A program made the position numbers and the translations under genes. From Sinotaia quadrata (Eukaryota; Mollusca; Gastropoda; Architaenioglossa; Viviparidae), in NCBI GenBank assembly GCA_028829895.1, contig CM054177.1:74817163-74881162 (forward strand): a DNA stretch of 64,000 nt. Reading direction: 5' to 3'. How positions within the stretch are numbered: the stretch's first letter is position 1; every line of letters begins with the position of its first letter. This document shows positions 51,306 through 64,000 of this stretch, in pieces. Below the pieces are notes generated by a model. It was not told where the DNA came from, searched no databases, and worked only from the letters and a program-made list of their open reading frames with translations.

Positions 51306-51539
51306 AGGAAGGAGACTGTAAAGTGCCAGGATCTCAGATTAGAAATCCGGAGGTTTACTTAATTTGGGGGGAGTGCCTCCTGCCTATACCGATTTCGCAC
51401 GAAATCCGGAGGCTGTGATACATGCAAGAGAAAGGGATAAAAACTGTAAAAGGAAGGTGGGGGGGGGGGGCACATAAGATCTAAAAATAAAAAAGGGGGG
51501 GGGGAGATAAGATCTAAACTGAAAAGAGGAAGCTGGCCT

Positions 51540-52095
51540 TGAGAAATGTGGAAGAATTATCGTCTAGAACAAAAGAGGGCCTGCAATTCGACATCGGAAA
51601 AATCAATGATGTTTCAGTGGAAAAGAGATATAAATACCTGGGGATACTATAACATCAAGAAAATGTGCTGAGTGAAGTAAAATCCAAAGTTAAGAGAGTA
51701 TGAAAAAAAGATTAAACAAGTCCTGAAGTCCAAGCTGTGGAATGAAAAATCAGAAGTGATACCTATAATGATAGGAGCCTTGGGGAACATACCATATGAG
51801 TTGGAAGGCGATCTTAATAAACTACCTGGAAACCACAGACTCACCCCACTACTAAAAGCAACGCTCCTCGGAAGTGCCCACATCCTCCGTAAAACCTTTG
51901 ACCTCCCAAAATCTTGGTAAGATTCCGAGACCTTGGATCACAACCGACAGTCAAACAGAAATCGAGGAAGAAAAACTGAATAATAAGAGGAGAAAGAAAA
52001 ATTTAGAAAAAGCAGAATGTTTGGGAGGGAGGAGACGCGGGAAAATCAAGTTCGTTGTTGAAGGAGAAGTCCTATATTTTGCAGAACACTTCTAG
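51540..52095 (+). mobile_element. 3' end of a second, degenerate LINE (reverse-transcriptase C-terminal region)
   Basis: The plus strand gives DVSVEKRYKYLGIL, then after frameshifts KQVLKSKLWN and VIPIMIGALGNIPYELEGDL, then LKATLLGSAHILRKTFDLP. This order is typical of the C-terminal part of invertebrate non-LTR retrotransposon ORF2 proteins. It is a different lineage from the element at 15-17 kb. At least two frameshifts and internal stops are present. A charged reading frame runs on to 52095 (EEEKLNNKRRKKN). It is immediately followed by a 43-bp tandem array. Confidence 0.7.
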
Positions 52096-52126
52096 GTAAG
52101 AACAAAGGTTCAATGATTTGTTCCAT

Positions 52127-52618
52127 CTACTGCAGAGACTGTGAAAGCACTGAATTGCTCCGTCTACTGCAAGCTGACATGACAATGTGAATTACCCCAT
52201 CTATTCTGCAACCAGAGACTGTGAAAACAGTAAATAATTGCCCCATCTTCTGCAGACAGAGACGTGGAAACAGTAAATAATTGCCCCATCTTCTGCAGAC
52301 AGAGACGTGAAAACAGTAAATAATTGCCCCATCTTCTACAGACAGAGACGTGAAAACAGTAAATAATTGCCCCATCTTCTGCAGACAGACTGTGAAAACA
52401 GTAAATAATTGCCCCATCTTCTGCAGACAGAGACTGTGAAAACAGTAAATAATTGCCCCATCTTCTGCAGACAGAGACGTGAAAACAGTAAATAATTGCC
52501 CCATCTTCTGCAGACAGAGACGTGGAAACAGTAAATAATTGCCCCATCTTCTGCAGACAGAGACGTGGAAACAGTAAATAATTGCCCCATCTTCTGCAGA
52601 CACAGACGTGGAAACAGG
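52127..52618. repeat. 43-bp minisatellite
   Basis: About ten copies of GTGAAAACAGTAAATAATTG followed by CCCCATCTTCTGCAGACAGA. The first two copies are diverged. On the minus strand all three frames are open, so a 190-residue pseudo-ORF appears. Confidence 0.95.
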
Positions 52619-55600
52619 CAGCAATAAATGCACAGCGAGTTTGATTTGTGCGACAAGCTGTTTGAAATTTCACCATACCAATCGAAAGGCAGGGAATTGC
52701 ACGAGACGAGTTAACGAACAGTTCAAACAGAAACACTCATCACCGCTGCACAAAACCGAACACACTTTTCAAATTATAATTTAATTAAATATTTACAGCA
52801 AATTGTGCTGTGTAACTGTGCATCATCTTTGAGAATCCACTGTGGGCTACTTTTATACAAACTCACACACGCACTGGACCACTTCAAAACAAGCATGCGC
52901 GCACACAGTTCTGCATATTTACCAGTCATTTAATAAATAAGTTCTGTGCACCAGACACACTAATATTCACACGCGTGCACTTCTGCATGTTTCATAGCGA
53001 GCATAAAGTAGAGTTTAGTTAGAGAAAGGGTTACGAACTGGCACGTATCCAAGGTAAATTCTTATCTTAATGTATTTAAAATCTAGTTACGAGTTTGGAC
53101 GTGCAGATGAAATTTAATCGGTTTTTTTTTTAAAAATTCGCTATACAATACTGAGCATATGAAAAGTGTAATGTTGTTGTGCATGTTAAATGACAAATAC
53201 TGCTAGATCTAAAATTAACTTTACAACTTCTAGTAGAGCTGTTTCGTCTACTAGTGGTTTCCTGTGTTCATCTTATCGAGTGACTCTCACACCACAGCTG
53301 TCACAAGCATGTTTCAAAAGTTACAGTAAATCCTACTGCTGATGGTGTATTGTAATTTTATAACGTAGAATGTAGTTTATGTTAGAGAATAGTCGTAACA
53401 GAAGTTTTGAACATTGGTTAAGCCGTAATCGTATTGCCACATTCCAAACTGACGTTACGCATATTTAAATACTCTCGATCCTTTTATTATTATTTTTTCT
53501 GCTCTCTGATGACAGTGCGAATTTGTAAAATAGAAATACAGTGCACAGTAGTCAATTTCACTTTCCACCTATAACATTTTCATTATTATAATAAAAGATT
53601 TCGAAACACTGATTTTTTTTTTAATGCATACAAGCGGCTTAACCCCGTCACGAATCAATTATCCCCCAATGGTATACAGAGTCGAAGATCGCTACGGTTC
53701 AACCGTTTTAGGAATTTTCATTATAAACAAGAAGCGCTCCCATTGTAATCAGTTTATAAACAAGCTTGAGCGTTTCCACCCGTCATTTATTACTGCTAGT
53801 GACAAGACCAGCCTATTACAAAATTTCACAAGTCTACTTGCGATACTAGTTGTAAGACACTGGTTCACATCAGCATCATAAGACAAGGATGTAATGGATG
53901 TACTGGAGGGTTCAATTAATAAATTCCATTGAACCATTAAAAAAATAATTGCCATTTAAGATGACAAAAAATAGCTGCTGTGACAAGTTTAGAAATATTG
54001 TATAATCTGATTAGTTTCATAACAAAATAAAACAACAAAAATAATATTAAAAAATCTGATGAAATTTTATTTGTACTAAACAAATAACATTTGGGCTTTT
54101 TATCAAATTAAAAAGAAAATAAATAATTAATTGATTAGCATTACTGACATGTGTTATACCCATACAAACACAGTTTGCAACTGTTATTTTATTTTACATT
54201 AATTCAATAAATAAATATAATGCAAACATATATTTTTACTAAATTATAACCACAGTCATGCTTCCCAATACAATGATATGCAATTTGGAAAATTTTATAT
54301 TTCAAAAATTGTAAAAACAAGAAAACAGCAAAACATGTTTCTATAATCTGAAATTCTGCTGTATATTAACAATCACATGATGTCCATCAACGCATAAATT
54401 TACTAAATACACTACTCCTGAGACAGGAAATATTGCAGAAGAGAAATATCATTTAAAGTAGAGCTTTAAATGAAAATATTTCAAATGAATTCACGATCAA
54501 CGTCACAACTAGACTCCAATCTGTTACTAAATTTAAGAAATTTGGTATTTTCTTTCCAACACGAAATGATTCTCATTGTAATTAAATCATTTGTTTATTA
54601 TTTCTTTTATTTAAGTTTTACTATAAAATCATGATAGGTGTTATTTATGTTTTATTAAACATGAAATCTTGCTGCAGAATTCCTTAGCATACAATTTTAT
54701 TAATGTGAAATCTAGTAGAACTTTTGTCCTTAAGAAGGGTGGTAGAGTAGAGAAGTTTGTTTTTTAAAGAGCAGGTCTATCTCCAACTAATTATAGATTT
54801 TAGAGGAAAATAAAATTTGCAATTGGAAGATTTACATATTTTTCAAACCTATATTTATTAGTGTGTTTAAATGTATAATTCACAAATAAATAATGATTTA
54901 TACTGATTGACTTTAAAAAAAAAAAAGGAATGTGTTCCATCAGTTTCAAATGTGACTTTGATTGATAAGTTCAAATGAATATTGTCTGCTCCTGATATCA
55001 CCTTGACATTATAAAATTAAAAAGTATCAGACATATTAAAAATTAAATATTCATGTAACACTTAATATTTTCTAATAATAAAAAAAATAAAGTCTCTTGA
55101 CAGTCTTTTATAAATATGCAGATTTCTTTGCATGAAAAAATATACACATATACAACAACAAAAGTAACAATAATTTACTATACAATACTATATGAACACA
55201 TGATAGTATATTTTTCTAAAGTAATTACTCTTCAATATATATATTAAATGTTCTGTAAATAAAATGACAAAATTAACAATTCATAATGAAATGGGCAAAA
55301 AGTTCACAGTTTAGATACAACAATAATTTAACTTGTTACAGCATGGAAAGTCTGAGTGATATATTGATGTAGCTAGTGTTTACACTGCTGTGACTAATAA
55401 ATTAACTTTACTTAGCAATGTGCTTACTTTCCAAACATGGAATGTCTGATCAGACTGTATTTTAAAAAAATTACATAACAGTGAAAGTAAAATTTATAAA
55501 ATGGTCTCATAAACATATGTCGATCAACAAAGCAAAAAGAAATATTACCAATATTGGTCAATATACTAGAAAAAGATGAAAATACAGGAGAGTTGAAAAC

Positions 55601-58095
55601 TCGAATCATTAAAAATCTAGATAAAAATTAATGCAGACTAAATAAGCGAATGACTGCTGAATTACTCAATTATGAAGGAATGCAAAGCAATCTAATCATG
55701 AACCAACACTTATGATGCCCACATACTACAAGAAAAAGACAGACCACAAATAATTAATGACTGCTAAATTTTAACATAGCTGTGAGAACTGAAACTCCTG
55801 GAAACCTGCCTCAGATTGCACATTTGGCTTGAGAATACTCTAATATTAAGCAGAGTGCTATAAGATACAATCAAACTAAAGATGACAACTGAGGGACAGG
55901 TTATATGGGAACTAGTATTCTATGAGGTGAATTATCTTGCACTAAAAAAAACAATGACCAAGAAAATACACCTCTACGACTCCACAAACATTCTGACTGA
56001 AGAACAAGGATGACAAGGCAACACAGTTTTTAAAAAAGGGCAAAAACAGATGACATCATGAGGTCTTGAGACACCAAATGTTTCCTAACCAGTAAACAAG
56101 CAACCAAACCACGTGACTGCTGAAATGCACTTAGTAAATGCAAGAGGACATCTACCACCTTCAAAAAAAAGACAAAATTTATACAAAAACATTAATAATG
56201 ATGTAGAAAAAAATTAAAGCTATGCAGTTTTGCATCTTCACTTAAAAAATATAAGTGTACAGGATTATAAATCTGTCAAAATTGTAAAGCAGCAAATTTT
56301 GTGGAGACTACAAGAAGCAACCAAAATAGATCTAGAGTTCTCATATTCAAATCCTCCTCAAATTCAATGTCCTGAAAAAATGTGTTTTGCTGTTAATATT
56401 TTAAAAAATTAATAAATCTTTAGTGCTATAAACTGCTCTTCCCTCCATAAAAAATAAATAAATTATTTTAAAATTATTTTAAAAAAGAATTACATCTTTC
56501 TAAATATCTATTTATTATTTATTTTTAAAAAAACATTATCTCTTGCAATAATTTCCAACAGGCATTAAATGTAAGAGAAATATTTATATTCACAATAATT
56601 ACTTATCTTCGTTAAGTTGCTTTGTTGTTGCGTTTTCATTTTTTTTTTTTAAGTGTGTACACAGCTATGGTCTTTATTAAAAAAATTAATTTTTTTTTTG
56701 TTGAAAAATTAATCTATAAGTATGTCTATTTAAATCAAACTAAAAATGATTATTATCATGTTTATTCTTAGCCCAAGAAAGCATTTTAGTTTACCACAAT
56801 AGGATTTGTCTGAAATTAACTCTCAGTATTAAAAAATATTTTTATCCAGAAATACTGGTCGTTTGCATTATTTATAAATATTAACAAAAGAAAATCTCCA
56901 TCAATTATGACTTTTCAATCTGACTCAACACATGCAACAGTTGTACTTTGTCAAACATAATATTAACAACAGGGTGGAGTCATAAAATAAGACTCACCAT
57001 TAAGCCATTACAAATTAAATACAAGAAATATGGTGGATAATATATCATTATGACTGGTTCTGAATTTTTAAAAAAGGCATTTAATGACAATATCTAATAC
57101 TACTGAGATAAATGTTGTACAATTAAGGAAGAATTAATATGTGAATTCAGTATAGTACTTATAAATAACATAAAAGTACAGCTAATTAATTTAGAATTTA
57201 CAAGGGATACATAAATAACTTTATTTTGGTAGAATGATAAAAGGATTCCTAAACTGCCAGATATACAGGCAAGTTCTAGAGGTAGTGTTTGACACATCAA
57301 CAGAACATTGTTTTTAAATAAAAGGATATATAACAGAAACAGGAATAATAACTATAATGATAAGATTATGACTATTAAAAGTGAAGAATTTTAACAATGA
57401 AAATAAAAGACAATTAACAAACTTGTATGCAAGGATTTAAAAGACTAGAGTTTACTACAGTGTATTACTAAAATATATGCATTAAAAAGACTAAATACCA
57501 CAAAAATCATATCTATTTATCTATATCTATACAGAATTTGTTCTTTCACGTATATAGGATTAACAAATTCAGTTCAGCCAACTTGCCTATTTACTGGTGG
57601 AAAACAAATTTATACCTTTCTGACTGAGGTACTCCATTTGAAATTCTATCTCAAGAGCTTCTTCCAAAGGTCTTACAAGAAAATATATCACACATTTTCT
57701 TCCTTGTGAATATATAAACAACAAAATAAAACAAAATTTTGTTTCCCTTCTTGCAGATGTATGAACAGGATAAAGCATGAAATAAATGTAGTTCTGTCTT
57801 TTACTATCCATTCACAAGCACACTATTGCAATGTCTAAATGGTCTTCTTCTTTATTTGACCAACAGCAATTACAATGTTATAAACACATTCTGCAATCTC
57901 TATGTTACTAACTTTATACTACAACAAACTACAACTAAACAAAATGAAACAATTCCTGACTCACAGGGTAGGTTGGTCACATTTTCTGTTAGACAGTTAT
58001 TCTCTGCGTACTGAGTAGTCAATAACAACTGTAACACACTGTTACATAATTAGAAGGCACAATAATAAAACAAAGTCATGAAGAGTTGTTGTGAT
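52619..58095. other. AT-rich region 3' of the ethanolamine kinase
   Basis: No gene recognised. From about 53.9 kb the sequence becomes strongly AT-rich and free of minisatellites. The right part is probably the kinase 3' UTR (a possible AATAAA on the minus strand at 57851-57856), though its end cannot be set from sequence. Confidence 0.5.
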
Positions 58096-61000
58096 TCATG
58101 GTAAAGAAAGTGAAAAAAACTTTTCTTTACAACGGAAATATTCATTCAGTCTTAATTTGGCGTACCTGCAAAGTAACACAAGAAAAAGGTTCAAAAGTAT
58201 TGTACAAAAGATCAATCATATTACTTTAGTAAATATTATCAATTTCTAGTAATTATATATATATATGTGCTGTTTATATCTCTGAGTCAAAATAATTGAA
58301 CGAAAAGAATAATTATTAAAAGTAATTTTCAAACATTGCCAAAACCAATATTTCTCCCCCCACCCCACCCCAAAATCAATTTTCACCTTATTTCTATACT
58401 TTGGTACTAAACTCTTTTGTATATTTTTGTTTTGTTTCTATTTAATAAATCAGCGGTGCTACAAATTTGCAAGAATCCAATTAAAATTTATTATTACTGC
58501 TCTATGTCCAAACACTCTTTATTTTGCAAGAATCCAATTCAAATTTATTATTACTGCTCTATGTCCAAACACTCTTCATGTTTAACTGCCTCTTGCGATA
58601 AGCAGTGGGCCTCTAATGACACCCTTGCCCAACATCAGTAACTTCAGACAGTCAAACGTCATGCTGACTGATATTCATGAATATTCAGGTGCAATGTTTT
58701 CCTACTTATGAATTTTGCAAATTTAACTGAGTTTCTGTTTTTAAAAATTCTCTTGTAATACCTTCAATTTTTTGTTTACTTACACTGTTTTACAGGTGTT
58801 TTTGCAATTAATATGAACATTGTGCAAATTGTGATACCCAAAACAAATGTTTTGAAGATGTCTAATTGCATAAACTCAAATATTTCTTAAATAAATTGAA
58901 AACTCAAATGTCCATTGAAAATGTTAATTTTTATTGATTAACTGTCTACTGTACAAAATGTAATTGAAAGAAATCATTTAAGGTGATACTGACATTAGGT
59001 TCATAAATGTGTATAGATGTTATTACCAAATATTTTCAAATGAGTTTTTAATTTTCTATTTTAAAATAAAATAAACAAAAACACATCTAAAATCATAAAT
59101 GATTTAGCAGTTCTTTACTTAAAGGTGAAGCTGATTTTGGAAAATGTTAGAGCATTAATGTTCTCCAGACATGAAACTGGATTCATTAAAAGTGCTACTT
59201 CAAACATAAACTGAAAATGGATTGTTTGCAAGCATTTTTTCTGAAAGAAACTGAAATACAGTTTATTTAAAGTGTTATTTCTAACAACACTTCTCTAAAG
59301 TAATTTCATGTATAACACTCAATTCTACATTACACAAAAAATCTTCAGGAAATGTCATAATTTATATAAAGTAAGTTCAAAAAAGATCATTAAAAATATT
59401 TCATTTAATTCAAATCAAACTACGAAAAATGTACATACAAACAATTTTTTTCCCCAGTCACAGAACAGATCTAATACAAATTTTCACAAATAATGAATAA
59501 TCTTATTTGTGCCAGTTCCCCAAATAACTTCAATATTTTAACAAACTACTATTTAACATTATTAATCTGGACTCTGTCCATGCATATTTTTTAACTAGTC
59601 AGTTGCTAACATTTACATGTCATGCTAATATGATGTTTTAAAAAAATATTAAATTATGATTGGCATTAAACAATTTTGTGCTACTGTCATATACAGAATT
59701 GCTTGAAATAGAAAACAGCAAAAAGTGAAGCAGAATGGAAGGATATTTGATTACACAACCAAAAAACACCTTTCCGACTATTAAATATTAATTTCTCCTG
59801 ATTATAAAAAAAAAAAAACCCACATTACTCACTCAGCAAAGTCAAAATTTATTGAAGAATATTTTGCTTGGATTAAGGCCCAAATGCCCCAGAAAAAGTG
59901 GGAAGCCTGGGGAGAAAAAGAAACATGTTAAATACATAAACACATATAATAAATTTTAAAAGTGCACAAAGAACTGATGCACATCACTCAATAAATACAC
60001 AGGCAATTCCCCAATGACTGGTCACCTGAGCCAACTGTACTTAGGTTTATTTTCAGAAGAAAAATGTCTTGAAATTCCTAATTTACACCAGCAATTTGCA
60101 TTTATTGTCATACCAAGTGTTTTTAGTCCACAAATGTCTGAAAAAGTGTAAAGTAATATTTAATATAGTTTGTCTCCATTTCTCAAGCAAGAGAATTGCA
60201 ATTTCTTTGCACATATACAAGGTTTGACTTACAATGGCACTTGACATAAAAACAGTGCTCTAAGACCTAATTAGGTCACTGGTGTGGGATTGCCAGTAAC
60301 TGGACTGCTTGCCTGGTTTGTATTGCTACCTCACTGAAAGCAAACTTTCAGTAATGCTTAAGACCAAATTAGTATCTGCACATTGAAAAATTACTGTTAA
60401 AACTATTTTTCCTGCTGGCATACAGTATACTAATAAATTAATTGTGAATCTAAGAATATTATTTCTACTATCTGTACCACCAATAGATGCTTGTCACGAT
60501 GTGTTCGGATTTACTCTACCATCCAAAATAAGCATATTGTGTACCACTCCTATAGTCCAAGGCAAAAGGTAAGATACTGGCCTCTACCTCAGGTGATCAT
60601 GATACAATCACAGGTCAGGATGAAAAAGAAAGAAAGAAAGACCAATGGCAAAGAAATCTAGGTCAACCATGAAAATAAGCTAAATCAACAGTACATGCTT
60701 GTATGGTGCTCTGGCTGCACACAGCAAATTACAAAGTCATAGTGCCAATGTATACTGTAATATAAGTGATTGAAAGTGCATGTTTCTGCGAGATTCTTGA
60801 TATTACCAATCTACATAAACAGCTGGGCAGTCACTCTTTCTCAGTCCTAGTATGACACTAGACACAGAGAACACCCCCAATAATTAATGTCTCATGCTAT
60901 TGCTTCCCTTCAGCATAAACATAAAGAAATGAGGCTTAATTGAGTTAAGGCCCAGAGTATTTAGCTGTTTGTAACCACGCAGCAATCTCATACATCAGCA

Positions 61001-62433
61001 AGAAATTTTGTTTTTAGTTTGTTTTCAACAATAAAATAACATAAAAGTTGTTTGCTAATTAAACTTTTACACAGATATCACACCCTGATAACACAGATCT
61101 ACAATATACTCATTTCTTGTTAAATGGTTATACAAGGGAAAATATGATTCTACAATCCACGATGTATATGACTACAATTGTTAAATAATACACAACTCTT
61201 CTTGCTACAACTTGTGCATGGCTTCATTTGCAAAGTAATACAGTAAATGTGCAATACCTGACATGTCGCAGAATGTGTGTTATATAACTGTGATGCTAAG
61301 TATAAGTGTAATGTGGACAAAATAACTAATATGTGTACTCACACATGCACATATGTTCGTTTGAACATACAGTCTTTGAACATCAGTTTCAGTGACTTCT
61401 GAGGCAAGCTTCCCTTGAGCTTCAAAGTAAAACTCAAGGTAATTCTGGAGCCACCAAAACTGATAATCTCTGTCTGGATAGCGACTGAAGTCAACTTCAT
61501 CCACACCTGGAATGCATATTTATTTCATTTAGGCCAGGGCACATGTTGAATAATATTCATATCATTAAAATTATATAAAGATTTACTGATTACATGCAGA
61601 CAGACACAAATTATTCACAGACATACAAACTATACACAAACTAGCATATGAACTACAAATAAATGGGCAAAATAACTATTGGTATAAAGAAATATACATA
61701 CAACATGCAAATAAACTACATACGTCAGCCTCTCAACAACAAGCTTACTATATACACACAAAAGGGCATGTATTTATATTTGATGTATTATTACAGAGCT
61801 CACAAAATTCTATATGCAAAAATAAATTTGTCATAAACTAACATAATAAAGGAAACTTTTATTTATGTTTCAGCTAAAAATTAATTATAGACTATTTACC
61901 CAAAGTTTACTTTTGTTGTAACTAAGACATTTTATATACAGTGAAACCCCGCGATAACATGAATTCAGATATAATACAGTCATGGCATGGCTCCTGAAAT
62001 ACATATCTTAATAATGCATTCTATTGCAAAACCCCGCATTAATGCAACCCAGCTATTAACACAATCTGACAATTTTATGGACCCCAATTATAGCAAGGTT
62101 TCATTGTATTTTATATATTTATCTCTAAGTTTTCAATGGGTGTTCTAGACTGTTTCAAGACAGATATACACAGTTAAATATTTTAACAAAGTAACACATA
62201 TAACAATTGGAGTTTTAGAACACATCATGAGACAAAACTGCATCTGTTAAAAAAAATGTTTAAAATTATTACAAAATATACAATTGCTCACATATATTGA
62301 AAAGAATGTTCTAACACCAGCTTATTTAAACTAATGATGATCTACCCACCGGCATATTCACAAAAATGGTCTCCAATGTCATAGGCTTGATAGTTAAGAA
62401 AGGCATATTCATAGTCTATAAAATGAACTGCTT
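58096..62433 (-). CDS. ETNK: Ethanolamine (choline) kinase, C-terminal four exons; 5' part beyond window
   Basis: Exons 62350-62433, 61343-61506, 59833-59906 and 58096-58165 (TGA) join in consistent phases (1, 0, 2). The first carries the kinase motif AVHFIDYEY...YDIGDHFCEYAG. The second carries VDEVDFSRYPDRDYQFWWLQ and TDVQRLYVQTN. The third carries ASHFFWGIWALIQAKYS. The last is YAKLRLNEYF plus a short tail. The enzyme phosphorylates ethanolamine (or choline) with ATP, the first step of the CDP-ethanolamine (Kennedy) pathway, in the cytosol. VDEVD and the EVQRLYVQ-like stretch resemble ethanolamine kinases more than choline kinases. Oddities are D for the usual N in IGNHF, and ICAC where relatives have KFAL. 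The catalytic-loop exons (HNDLxxxN) are not in the window. A long AT-rich 3' UTR probably follows. Confidence 0.9.
58469..58582. repeat. 57-bp direct duplication
   Basis: Two copies of GCAAGAATCCAATTAAAATT, TATTATTACTGCTCTATGTC and CAAACACTCTT in the last intron of the ethanolamine kinase. Confidence 0.92.
61939..62106. mobile_element. pogo/Tigger-like MITE with TA target duplication
   Basis: 168 bp bounded by inverted ends: left CAGTGAAACCCCGCGATAAC; right end, read on the other strand, CAATGAAACCTTGCTATAAT. Each side is flanked by TA. The interior repeats the 'cccgc.ttaa' theme. Ends of the CAGTGAAACCTCGCTATAAC type and TA duplication are characteristic of non-autonomous pogo/Tigger (Tc1-mariner superfamily) elements. 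It sits inside an intron of the ethanolamine kinase gene. Confidence 0.8.
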
Positions 62434-64000
62434 CTGGAAAGATAAAGACAAACAAGTTGTAATAAATCCACCATGCACTAAGAGGAACCTATAAGTAGAA
62501 GAGACAACATTAATTAATAAAAATAAGCATGAGGCAAAACAATCTTTTAATACTCGCCTAAATGAGTGTCAAAACAAAAACTAAATTTAAAAAGTGTCAT
62601 ATTTCTTGCCAATACATTAGTCAAACAACTTTATTCCTTTACTGTCAACAATATATGCATAAACATGTATCATGATGGCTTGCCTTTATATTATACAGAG
62701 AGGTTTTTTTTGTTGTCAACATTTTATTTTAGATTTTTATAAGACAAGGAAGAACAATAATGCAATTTATGTGGAAAAACCCAAAAATAATTAAAAAATT
62801 GTGGAATTCAGTGCGTGCGTGTGTGAAAGAGAGAGAAGGGTGGTGGTTTAAATATGTGCATGTATGTGCTTTAAAACTGATGATAGTAAATATACACATC
62901 TTAAATTAAAACATGGAGCTGCACATTAAATAGTAGTGATTGCAACAACAACAAAAATATATTTTATTTCCCAAAAGATTCAGAAATATAAAAATTATTA
63001 TTGATGAATATATTTCAGACTGATGAACTATCATTCAACAAATCTATTTTTTTTACTTCTATTTTAAAAAACTTTAAAAATTATATTGCTAAGCAAGTTA
63101 ATATATTTTCAAAGGCCTATAACATAAAGTATGTTTTAAATATTTCATTTTCACTTTTTTTCTTAAATCTATTATCTAATATACAATTACATTTGTACAC
63201 CAATTTTAAAATAACAAACAAGATTGGGAAAAAAACAGCATTTTAAGATTTTTTAAAACCAGATAACTAAATATATTATGTCTACCAGAAGTAAATTAAA
63301 GTGAAAACATTCAACTGGATGACGAAATTCAGAATATAATTTGTGTATTAAAACTTTGTGTGTACAAGCATATGTATGCATTCAATGTACATTAGGACCT
63401 TTGCCACTCAATAAGGGCTGAGACTAGTAAAGAGTTTGAGAAACTTTCTCACATTATGTATAAGCATATAACATCTGTGCATATGTGAACATGTGTATAT
63501 ACGCATGTGTGTGTACATGTAAAACAATTTGAGAAACTTTTCAGAAAAGGTATCAGCTCACGGATAATGGGAGGTAATTTTGCAAAACTTGCTGAATACC
63601 ACTTGTGACACCATTCTCAATTTGAGAAGACAGAACTAAAGAACTATTAGTATGATGCATTTGATAGTTGCTAAGATGTTATTAAAAACCTTTTAAATCT
63701 TGGCAGTGAAGCAGTTAAGACTATTATTTTCTTAGGATTTCATCTGTTGCTATTTAAGTAACAGAAACTGCGTTTAAAAGAGAAAATTACAAAAATAATA
63801 ACACAATTAACATTCTAATTTCTACATACACAAAAATGAAAATATATATTTTATGTGTGATTAAAGTGAATGATTAAATTGCAGTCAAATTAGTATTGTA
63901 GATTCCTTAAACAAACAAAAAATATCTGGCCATATATATTTATTAACATTTTTCATGCAAAATTTAAATGGCTTGTCTGTCAGATGAAAATATATAAATA
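62434..64000. other. Right-edge intron of ethanolamine kinase
   Basis: AT-rich. No exon with kinase catalytic-loop motifs was seen on the minus strand, so the next upstream exon should lie beyond 64000. Confidence 0.55.

Noticed and set aside
52127..52736. 190-residue minus-strand frame with repeating VCRRWGNYLLF
   Set aside because: A 43-bp tandem array that is open in all three frames; no transcript signals.

Overview
The window is animal nuclear DNA. Genes are split into short exons with GT-AG introns. It is AT-rich, with long introns and intergenic gaps packed with minisatellites, microsatellites and degraded transposons. Two tandem ependymin-related genes, a secreted Ig-like cysteine-rich gene and RNase H-bearing LINE debris point to a lophotrochozoan, most likely a mollusc and perhaps a gastropod. 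That assignment is inference from family content, not a database match. There is no operon, tRNA array, CRISPR array or prokaryotic signal.

Layout. (1) 2.7-13.9 kb, + strand: eight exons of an extended short-chain dehydrogenase/reductase of the dihydroflavonol reductase / cinnamoyl-CoA reductase type, complete except for a small first exon that I could not place. (2) 13.9-25.5 kb: no gene. It holds several minisatellites, a LINE remnant whose RT part is inverted against its RNase H part (a twin-priming signature), GT and GATA microsatellites, and a purine-rich tract of about 490 bp. (3) 25.5-28.4 kb, - strand: a two-exon gene for a secreted protein with 11 cysteines and a possible Ig-like fold. 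(4) 31.7-40.6 kb and 45.3-49.9 kb, both - strand: two complete five-exon ependymin-related paralogues with identical intron phases (0,0,1,1). The downstream copy ends in a GPI-anchor-like hydrophobic tail. The upstream copy ends in a basic soluble tail and appears to use a GC-AG first intron. (5) 50-58 kb: no gene. It holds a second LINE tail, a 43-bp minisatellite and AT-rich DNA that probably includes the 3' UTR of the next gene. (6) 58.1-62.4 kb, - strand: the last four exons of an ethanolamine/choline kinase, which continues beyond the right edge. A 168-bp pogo/Tigger-like MITE sits in one of its introns.

The genes do not form one pathway. The reductase and the ethanolamine kinase are housekeeping-type metabolic enzymes. 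The three - strand genes between them all encode secreted or surface proteins and form a small extracellular-protein neighbourhood. Exon boundaries were set by hand from reading-frame continuity, splice-site consensus and family similarity. The strongest support is that every junction keeps phase and that the two ependymin copies match exon by exon.
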